This document shows, piece by piece, positions 1 to 3,892 of a DNA stretch of 25,617 nt; the first letter of the stretch is position 1, and the number at the start of each line of letters is the position of its first letter. Made by a program: the position numbers and the translations under genes. The DNA lies in IMG/VR virus record IMGVR_UViG_3300044618_000117, positions 1-25,617 of that record, one strand, 5' to 3'. Source of the DNA: a virus. The notes beneath the pieces were generated by a model. That model did not search any database. It was given only the letters and a program-made list of their open reading frames with translations, and was not told where the DNA came from.

Positions 1-165
1 CACATAGGACTCACCACAACCTACTGCTGCTTCCAACAGTAGGACCAACAGGGCCGCTGCACACAGCAACGACCCCACAACTGTCAACGACTTACGGACA
101 ACACGTTTCCACAAGGTGTCGTTGATGCTCACCCCCATCGGGGGGATGGGCTTATGTCTCTTCAC
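1..165 (-). CDS. Partial small membrane protein, GTG start, C-terminus beyond window
   Basis: On the minus strand a frame stays open from a GTG at 165 to the window edge (55 codons visible). The GTG overlaps the TGA of the upstream gene (GTGA) and is preceded at good spacing by AAGGAG, so I prefer it to the in-frame ATG nine codons later, which has no ribosome site. The visible part starts basic (MKRHKPIPPM, later WKRVVRK). A hydrophobic stretch at about residues 27-44 follows, ending near a Gly-Cys, so it is either a signal anchor or a single-pass membrane protein. The Cys context is not a good lipobox. The function is unknown. It is translationally coupled to the gene before it and is the last visible member of the leftward early operon. 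Confidence 0.6.
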   Translation of the reverse strand, partial: MKRHKPIPPMGVSINDTLWKRVVRKSLTVVGSLLCAAALLVLLLEAAVGCGESYV

Positions 166-512
166 GCTGGCTCTCCTTGGAGTACACGTTCCTTGGCAAT
201 GGTGGCATAACCCCCCTCGGCAAGGCGTTTCATCCACTGGGCAGACAGCAGCACAGTGGGGCAGTGGGGATGACACTGGCTGCGGTGTCTCGCAGTGGAC
301 TGGGAATGCTTGTCCTTGTTCTCGAACCATGTGTTCCCAGCATGGATGAACAGCGGCCAGTGATCCCCGAAGGAGTACACGGCATACCACATGTCAGGGC
401 CATTGTCCCCATTGGGGTGGTTCTGGGTGTGGAACTGGGCATACAGGTTACTGCCCTCGAAGGGGTGTTCCTTCTGCACGAACTGTCGTGCGTCTCTATT
501 GGCGATCTTCAT
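162..512 (-). CDS. Conserved phage hypothetical protein (116 aa)
   Basis: The protein is rich in aromatic residues and His. Segments such as GSNLYAQF, WYAVYSFGDHWPLFIH, TWFENKDKHSQSTARHRSQCHPH look like a recurring family of small phage proteins of unknown function, recognised by eye only. An upstream in-frame ATG at 539 would add nine residues, but GGAG lies 8 nt before the ATG at 512, so the shorter form is preferred. It is fourth in the leftward gene string and overlaps the next gene by 4 nt. No membrane segment or catalytic motif is apparent. The conserved His and Ser/Thr residues could suggest a nucleic-acid or metal site, but that is a guess. Confidence 0.7.
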   Translation of the reverse strand: MKIANRDARQFVQKEHPFEGSNLYAQFHTQNHPNGDNGPDMWYAVYSFGDHWPLFIHAGNTWFENKDKHSQSTARHRSQCHPHCPTVLLSAQWMKRLAEGGYATIAKERVLQGEPA

Positions 513-589
513 AGCGTAAGCTCCAATGCAGTGCGACATTGCACCCAGCTACCCTCTGTCACAGGGCAGCAAGTTGACATGTCGTAGTG

Positions 590-841
590 TCAGGAATGGA
601 ATCCGTAGCGATCACCGTGCCATACAGCACCGATAACGAATGGCTGTTCCTTGTCCTCCCTGTGGTAGACAGCCACCAGATCAGCGTCACGATCCCGGTA
701 GATGCTGACCGTTTGATAGGCCAGATTCCAAGTGCTGAGGTAGCCAATGGCTTCCCACAGCTTGTCCCAAGTGCCGATTTTCTCGGCGATGGTGATCATG
801 TCCTCATTGGTGAGGGACAGTGTAACTATACGTTGTTTCAT
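590..841 (-). CDS. Small hypothetical phage protein (83 aa)
   Basis: A leftward ORF beginning MKQRIVTLSL and ending HGDRYGFHS, with a soluble acidic/aromatic composition. A GTG at 853 overlapping the upstream TGA would add four residues. The ATG at 841 is preferred because a purine-rich AAGTGAG precedes it and the GTG has no ribosome site. It is coupled to the 62-aa gene upstream, and 77 nt separate it from the next gene. No domain is recognised. The C-terminal part (YRDRDADLVAVYHREDKE) looks like a beta-sheet protein that handles a small ligand or nucleic acid, but nothing in the sequence settles this. Confidence 0.6.
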   Translation of the reverse strand: MKQRIVTLSLTNEDMITIAEKIGTWDKLWEAIGYLSTWNLAYQTVSIYRDRDADLVAVYHREDKEQPFVIGAVWHGDRYGFHS

Positions 842-849
842 GGTTGTTC

Positions 850-1038
850 TCACTTGGTTGTAATGTATGCACTGACACCGTCGTTGACCAGACGGTTGAG
901 GAAAGCGACAGCGGCACTGTCACGTTTGAACCACTGGAAATACATGGTATCGCCGATGACCCACTTGACCACATACCGGAGGGACTCCTGTTTACGTGCT
1001 TTACGGGGAGCTTTGGGAGGGATGACTTGAACTTGCAT
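850..1038 (-). CDS. Small basic hypothetical protein (62 aa)
   Basis: The start is fixed by a strong AAGGAG seven bases before the ATG. The N-terminus is basic and proline-containing (QVIPPKAPRKARKQ), followed by an alpha/beta-looking core with YVVKWVIGDTMYFQWF. A basic tail plus a compact core suits nucleic-acid binding, but no family is recognised. It lies 12 nt downstream of the 98-aa gene at the head of this leftward string and runs straight into the next ORF, so all are probably co-transcribed from the control region to their right. Confidence 0.6.
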   Translation of the reverse strand: MQVQVIPPKAPRKARKQESLRYVVKWVIGDTMYFQWFKRDSAAVAFLNRLVNDGVSAYITTK

Positions 1039-1050
1039 GATGTCTCCTTG

Positions 1051-1347
1051 TTAAGCCAGCTTTTGAACAGTGACCTTGACAGCACCCGGTGCCTTGCGTT
1101 CTGGCAACATAGCAATGTAAGGCTTGCCCCAACGGTCTGCCATCAGCAGTGGGGTGTCACAGTTCGTCTCATTCTCAGGCTTGAACACCCTGACTTCCAT
1201 CTTGTGTTTCTTGCCGAGTGTCAACATAGTTTTGTACAGTTCAGCGATATTCTCGTGGTTGAAATTGCCACTGTCATCAGGCTTGACAACAAGCTGCTTG
1301 TTGGAATTACTATACACCGATACTTTACCTTGATAAATCTTAGCCAT
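1051..1347 (-). CDS. Early protein, paralogue of the 2482-2781 product (98 aa)
   Basis: The frame is open upstream to 1434, but the ATG at 1347 is the start: AAGGAG sits 7 nt before it and the product then aligns end to end with the 99-aa protein at 2482-2781. Both begin M-(S)AK-x-(Y/F)-(Q/E)-G-x-VSV, carry (M/L)A(D/N)R(W/F)G(K/N)PYIA(M/L)LP(E/K)R near residues 75-90 and end in KLA. The family is unknown to me. The ordered pattern of short strands with a conserved NRxGxPYIA core suggests a small single-domain beta protein. It heads the leftmost operon, just downstream of a candidate minus-strand promoter, so early high-level expression is inferred. Confidence 0.75.
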   Translation of the reverse strand: MAKIYQGKVSVYSNSNKQLVVKPDDSGNFNHENIAELYKTMLTLGKKHKMEVRVFKPENETNCDTPLLMADRWGKPYIAMLPERKAPGAVKVTVQKLA

Positions 1348-1512
1348 GATAGGCTCCTTAGAGGTTGTTGTAATGCTGTATAAAGCCCAGCACCGAGGCC
1401 CAGCCAGTCTCGCCGGGGCCGGGACGAACGTCAAGTGGCGGCTCGTTGTCCAAGAACATGGGTTGCGTAAAGCGGCTTAAAGGGGGCTTGGCGCGTGAAC
1501 AATCTACGAATT

Positions 1513-1541
1513 GATGTAAACAATCTATAAATAAGTGTCAA
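1513..1541 (-). promoter_or_regulatory. Candidate leftward sigma70 promoter for the 1347-1 operon
   Basis: On the minus strand a perfect TTGACA (1541-1536) is followed after 17 nt by TACATC (1518-1513), a weak -10. It points at the gene starting at 1347, leaving a leader of roughly 150 nt. The -35 lies inside one arm of the inverted repeat, so a protein bound there could block it. Confidence 0.35.
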
Positions 1542-1814
1542 GTTAGATTGCTCGTAGATCGCAAAAATCCAATGAAATCAACGGGTTACGAGTGACGATC
1601 TAAACAATCTACGTTTTTGGAAGTAATGTCGCACTAAAAAGTTGGAAGACTTCATGCCACATTATGAAAAGTGTGGAGTCATCTCAGGGTTTATGTAGTA
1701 TACACTAAAAACCTATCTTTTCTATATCATATATATCGTTCATAGACTCATGGCTCATGGTAAAAATCACGTAAGTGGTTGATTTCATTGGACATTTCTT
1801 CTAACTTGACACTT
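1533..1814. repeat. Nested long-range inverted repeats
   Basis: Two perfect 15-bp inverted repeats are nested. The outer pair is AAGTGTCAAGTTAGA at 1533-1547 against its complement at 1800-1814. The inner pair is TCCAATGAAATCAAC at 1568-1582 against its complement at 1778-1792. A further TTACG/CGTAA pair lies just inside. The arms are separated by about 195 bp and differ in internal spacing, 20 nt versus 7 nt. A smaller hairpin-like CCACA/TGTGG pair sits between the arms near 1656-1675. Confidence 0.75.
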
Positions 1815-1913
1815 TACACATGTAAGGTTTCTCGATGTAAAGTACTGATTCCATGCCGAGTTAAAAATAGATTGTTGCATGTATAGTTAGATTGTGTCAG
1901 GTTAGCCCCTTAC

Positions 1914-1942
1914 TTGACACTTTACGTGTAATGTTGTATACT
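1914..1942 (+). promoter_or_regulatory. Consensus sigma70 promoter facing right
   Basis: TTGACA (1914-1919), a 17-nt spacer and TATACT (1937-1942) make an almost perfect promoter. TTAC-GT-GTAA dyad symmetry lies inside the spacer. No convincing + strand gene follows before the leftward genes begin at 2103, so the transcript would be a short untranslated or antisense RNA. Confidence 0.6.
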
Positions 1943-2010
1943 ACTGTGTCCCCCCTGTGTAAAGTCGTTCAGTACCGCAGCGTTGTGAGCTATAAACCCC
2001 CGACGTATGG

Positions 2011-2025
2011 TGTGTGTAACACACA
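2011..2025. repeat. Perfect 7-bp inverted repeat (operator-like)
   Basis: TGTGTGT-A-ACACACA is a perfect dyad with a one-base centre, about 70 bp downstream of the consensus rightward promoter. With a one-base centre it is more plausible as a protein-binding operator than as an RNA hairpin. Confidence 0.4.
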
Positions 2026-2070
2026 GAAGAAAGGGAGTTCCTCCGCAGTTCAGGCCAGTGGTCATCAGCA

Positions 2071-2098
2071 GACAAAGAAAAGCCCGCCGAAGCGGGCT
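2071..2098 (-). terminator. Rho-independent terminator after the 28-aa gene
   Basis: Read leftward, AGCCCGC (2098-2092), a TTCG loop and GCGGGCT (2087-2081) form a 7-bp GC-rich stem, followed by TTTCTTTGTC. It lies a few bases after the stop of the 28-codon gene and closes this leftward gene group. Confidence 0.8.
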
Positions 2099-2102
2099 GT
2101 GG

Positions 2103-2189
2103 TTAGAAGGACATCACTACAACCAGCAGGAAGTAGAAGATGGGTGCACCGATGGCGAGGCCAAGGGCGATCTTTGCATTGTCAGACAT
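2103..2189 (-). CDS. 28-aa membrane microprotein
   Basis: ATG at 2189 to TAA at 2105-2103 on the minus strand encodes 28 residues. GGAG lies six bases before the ATG. The N-terminus MSDNAK is polar; from about residue 7 to the end the chain is continuously hydrophobic (IALGLAIGAPIFYFLLVVVM), so it should span the membrane once with little outside it. It sits between two intrinsic terminators and has its own ribosome site, which argues that this is a real gene. The function is unknown. Small phage membrane peptides include lysis inhibitors, superinfection-exclusion factors and host-enzyme modulators. Confidence 0.65.
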   Translation of the reverse strand: MSDNAKIALGLAIGAPIFYFLLVVVMSF

Positions 2190-2202
2190 TACATTCTCCA
2201 GT

Positions 2203-2235
2203 GTAAAAAGAACCCGGAGCCTGTCACGCTCCGGG
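2203..2235 (-). terminator. Rho-independent terminator, copy 1 of an identical 33-bp repeat
   Basis: Read leftward, an 8-bp stem CCCGGAGC/GCTCCGGG (2235-2228 with 2220-2213) and a 7-nt loop are followed by TTCTTTTTAC. It follows the 61-aa gene and directly precedes the ribosome site of the 28-aa gene. The 33 bases are identical to 2442-2474. Confidence 0.85.
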
Positions 2236-2241
2236 GGTTGG

Positions 2242-2427
2242 TCAGTAGTTCCTGATCAGTGGTATTCCGGGCCATTCAACCTCGGCCCACTTCCTCGCGT
2301 CACGGTAGTACATAAACTTCAGTTGCCCAAAACTTACACTACCAACACCGGGCCACACTTTGTCAATCGTGTAGTACGTCTCACCGTTTTGCACGGCTTT
2401 GTTCACTCGCAGTTCAATTGGTATCAT
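2242..2427 (-). CDS. Small hypothetical protein (61 aa)
   Basis: The ATG at 2427 is chosen because GGAG lies 7 nt upstream; the frame is open to 2466, but that longer form would start inside the preceding terminator. The sequence begins MIPIELRVN and has a short beta-like core (GETYYTIDKVWPGVGSVSFG) and an aromatic basic segment (FMYYRDARKWAEVEWPG). No membrane segment or family is recognised. It lies between the two identical terminators, so it is expressed as a separate short unit unless readthrough or antitermination joins the three genes. Confidence 0.65.
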   Translation of the reverse strand: MIPIELRVNKAVQNGETYYTIDKVWPGVGSVSFGQLKFMYYRDARKWAEVEWPGIPLIRNY

Positions 2428-2441
2428 GTCTATCTCCAATG

Positions 2442-2474
2442 GTAAAAAGAACCCGGAGCCTGTCACGCTCCGGG
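2442..2474 (-). terminator. Rho-independent terminator, copy 2 of an identical 33-bp repeat
   Basis: The stem CCCGGAGC/GCTCCGGG (2474-2467 with 2459-2452) is followed leftward by a T-rich tail. It lies 7 nt after the stop of the 99-aa gene and about 15 nt before the next ATG, so hairpin and ribosome site are adjacent on the RNA. Confidence 0.85.
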
Positions 2475-2481
2475 ATTCAAC

Positions 2482-2781
2482 TTAGGCCAACTTGGTTACT
2501 GCGTTCTTCTTGCCGCTACCAGCGCCACGCTTGGGAAGCAGGGCGATGTAGGGGTTGCCGAACCGGTTAGCCAACATCACAGGCTCTGTGCCGTCTTTGG
2601 CAATGAACAACGAATACTTGTTGATCGGAAACTTGAGCTTTTTGGAAAGCTCGGTCATCTTTGCATAGCATTCGCTAGCATTGGTCACCGAGTATTTACC
2701 CTCAGCATCTTTTTTCAGAGCAATCTCATCTTTGGTGTTCTTAACCACAGACACGGAACCCTCAAAGGTCTTTGCAGACAT
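2482..2781 (-). CDS. Early protein, paralogue of the 1051-1347 product (99 aa)
   Basis: AGGAG lies 7 nt before the ATG at 2781. An upstream in-frame start at 2808 has no comparable site and would break the alignment with the paralogue. Shared features with the 98-aa protein at 1051-1347 are the N-terminal GxVSV, a Lys-rich D-x-x-G-(K/N) segment, LxKKxK near the middle, ANRFGNPYIALLPKR near the C-terminus and a terminal KLA. The family is unknown to me. Being the first gene of its leftward group, behind a boxA-like leader and before a strong terminator, it is probably the most abundant product of the group. Confidence 0.75.
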   Translation of the reverse strand: MSAKTFEGSVSVVKNTKDEIALKKDAEGKYSVTNASECYAKMTELSKKLKFPINKYSLFIAKDGTEPVMLANRFGNPYIALLPKRGAGSGKKNAVTKLA

Positions 2782-2865
2782 AACTATCTCCTCAGTGATG
2801 ACCCTCATCCGGTGGCGGAATGCAACCTTCTAACGAAGGTCATCATGCAAGGAGACGCTATGTAT

Positions 2866-2877
2866 TGTTAAAGAACT
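2866..2877 (-). promoter_or_regulatory. boxA-like antitermination element in the leftward leader
   Basis: Read leftward the sequence is AGTTCTTTAACA. It matches the bacterial rRNA boxA TGCTCTTTAACA at 10 of 12 positions. It lies about 85 nt upstream of the 99-aa gene, in the leader of a transcript that meets three intrinsic terminators in series. I see no clear boxB stem next to it. Confidence 0.4.
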
Positions 2878-2948
2878 TTGAATCTTTGCAGCGAGATCAC
2901 TGCATCGACAAATTCAGACTCGCCGATCTTGCCAAAAGTGTCAAGTTG

Positions 2949-3025
2949 CCTCGCGCATAATGCGCGTAATGCGCATGTGCGCACATGATGTGCGTGCGCA
3001 CGTGATGCGCGTGCGTGACGCGAGG
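2949..3025. repeat. Alternating purine-pyrimidine palindrome cluster (Z-DNA/cruciform-prone)
   Basis: A 77-bp tract bounded by the inverted pair CCTCGCG (2949-2955) and CGCGAGG (3019-3025). Inside are a perfect 14-bp palindrome CATGTGCGCACATG (2974-2987), a perfect 10-bp palindrome CGTGCGCACG (2993-3002) and several variants of RTGCGY. Long stretches alternate strictly purine/pyrimidine. It lies about 140 bp upstream of the terminase genes. Confidence 0.75.
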
Positions 3026-3128
3026 GGGAGGGGGGTACATGGCTTGAGAAAAGCGAGGCCCCCGGTAGTTGTAGGCAACCTCTTAAACCAAGACCCAAAA
3101 AATAGGACGTGTAAAGTTACCTCATCCC

Positions 3129-3159
3129 TTGACACCCCCGTAACCCCCCGTGCTATATT
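3129..3159 (+). promoter_or_regulatory. Extended -10 promoter of the packaging genes
   Basis: TTGACA (3129-3134) and TATATT (3154-3159) are separated by 19 nt. The long spacer is compensated by an extended -10, TGC directly before TATATT. The expected transcription start falls at about 3165-3167, on the ATG at 3166. Confidence 0.6.
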
Positions 3160-3165
3160 GCGCTC

Positions 3166-3645
3166 ATGGACAACCTACCTCTCAATCACACCAAGTGGAA
3201 TGACCGTCTGGCCTTTGACGTAGCCCTGACCCTTGAGGGCAGTGGTGATACCTTGCAGGAGGTCATCACACGGCACCGCATCTCGGCCAACGACATCCTC
3301 ACGTTCAACGCCGACCCCATCTTTCTCAAGAAGGTGGAGGGCTACCGCACCGAAGTTCGGGAGAAAGGGCTGACGTTCAAACTCAAGGCCCGCGCCCAAG
3401 CCGAGGAGTTGCTGACAACCTCGTGGTTATTGATCCATGATGCGTCTGTGTCCCCCGCAGTCAAGGCCGACCTGATCAAGTCCACCGTGAAGTGGGCCGG
3501 GTTGGAGCCGAAGGACGCTGGCCCGCAGGACAACGGCACCGGTGGTGTGAAGATCACCATCAACCTTGGCAGCGACGCCCGCGATGCCCGTACCATTGAA
3601 GCAACCACTGTGGACGTACAAGATGCAACTGCCATCGAAAATTGA
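3166..3645 (+). CDS. terS: Putative small terminase subunit (159 aa)
   Basis: The small terminase would recognise the packaging site and deliver DNA to the large subunit. The assignment rests on position, directly before the large terminase with one small ORF between, on size, and on composition. The N-terminal half contains a helix-turn-helix-like stretch (GDTLQEVITRHRISANDILTFN, about residues 27-48). A charged helical segment follows (KKVEGYRTEVREKGLTFKLKARAQAEELL), suited to oligomerisation. The C-terminus is acidic, Thr-rich and probably flexible. No Shine-Dalgarno precedes the ATG, and the promoter -10 ends only six bases upstream, so the mRNA is probably leaderless. Homology was judged by eye only; it could be another DNA-binding protein. 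Confidence 0.65.
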   Translation: MDNLPLNHTKWNDRLAFDVALTLEGSGDTLQEVITRHRISANDILTFNADPIFLKKVEGYRTEVREKGLTFKLKARAQAEELLTTSWLLIHDASVSPAVKADLIKSTVKWAGLEPKDAGPQDNGTGGVKITINLGSDARDARTIEATTVDVQDATAIEN

Positions 3646-3892
3646 AGACCTGTTCACCCAAAACTTCAACGGCTTTCGCGCCGTGAAACTGCGCACCGCC
3701 ACCGAGGCCGTGGCCGTGGAGAACGCGCTGGGCCGCGCCAGCCTGTCGTTCCAGACCAAGATCACCCGCAGCAAGAAGCACGGACGCGAGTTCGTGATCT
3801 CGTTGGTGGACAGATTGACGAACATGGCGTGTACCCAGAACTGCGTGCAGGGGCGTGCCTGTACCTGTGCAAAGGCCCCCGATGGCGCTTGA
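3623..3892 (+). CDS. Small protein with Cys-rich C-terminus between terminase genes (89 aa)
   Basis: The ATG at 3623 overlaps the last 23 bases of the small terminase gene; upstream in-frame starts would overlap it further. The frame ends by overlapping the large terminase start. The protein begins MQLPSKIEDLF and contains a basic middle (FQTKITRSKKHGREFVISLVD). It ends in a Cys cluster, C-T-Q-N-C-x5-C-x-C, within the last 20 residues, which may bind a metal ion. The function is unknown. Its position and double overlap imply co-translation with both terminase subunits, so an accessory packaging role is a reasonable inference. Confidence 0.6.
   Translation: MQLPSKIEDLFTQNFNGFRAVKLRTATEAVAVENALGRASLSFQTKITRSKKHGREFVISLVDRLTNMACTQNCVQGRACTCAKAPDGA

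Larger units (their letters stand above)
1498..1895. repeat. CAATCTA / TAGATTG iteron-like repeats
   Basis: The 7-mer CAATCTA occurs on the + strand at 1500-1506, 1521-1527 and 1605-1611; its complement TAGATTG occurs at 1544-1550, 1868-1874 and 1888-1894. The three forward copies share a longer AACAATCTA(C/T). Such repeats in a short AT-rich non-coding tract usually mark binding sites for an initiator or regulator. Confidence 0.5.
1348..2102. other. AT-rich non-coding control region (candidate origin / early regulatory region)
   Basis: About 755 bp without a convincing gene lies between the two leftward gene groups. The small + strand frames starting at 1892 and 2007 have no ribosome site and no protein-like composition. 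The section from 1500 to 1900 is clearly AT-richer than the flanking genes, including a run around 1715-1740 made almost entirely of A and T. It carries nested inverted repeats, six copies of CAATCTA in both orientations, three copies of the 11-mer ACTTGACACTT and two promoter candidates, each listed separately. Binding-site repeats next to an AT-rich unwinding-like tract fit a replication origin. A purely transcriptional switch is the alternative. Confidence 0.5.
2782..3165. other. Divergent intergenic switch region between leftward early and rightward late genes
   Basis: 384 bp without a gene. It contains the leader of the 99-aa gene with a boxA-like motif, a fourth copy of the 11-mer ACTTGACACTT (in leftward orientation within 2947-2936), an alternating purine-pyrimidine palindrome cluster (2949-3025) followed by a G-rich purine tract to about 3035, and the promoter of the packaging genes. 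The small frames across 2868-3135 are artefacts of the repetitive GC tract. Confidence 0.6.

Noticed and set aside
177-1383. Plus-strand frames opposite the leftward small genes
   Set aside because: They lack ribosome sites, while the minus-strand ORFs have strong ones and a tightly coupled order.
1892-2445. Plus-strand frames of 104, 82 and 101 codons downstream of the consensus promoter
   Set aside because: No ribosome site, unnatural composition, and they run antisense through terminators and the small minus-strand genes.
2916-2944. A leftward promoter at the fourth ACTTGACACTT copy
   Set aside because: The -35 is perfect but no acceptable -10 occurs at 16-19 nt, so it is listed only as a repeat copy.
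2868-3223. Small frames on both strands across the alternating GC tract
   Set aside because: Repetitive Arg/His/Ala/Val strings produced by the palindromic DNA; no ribosome sites.
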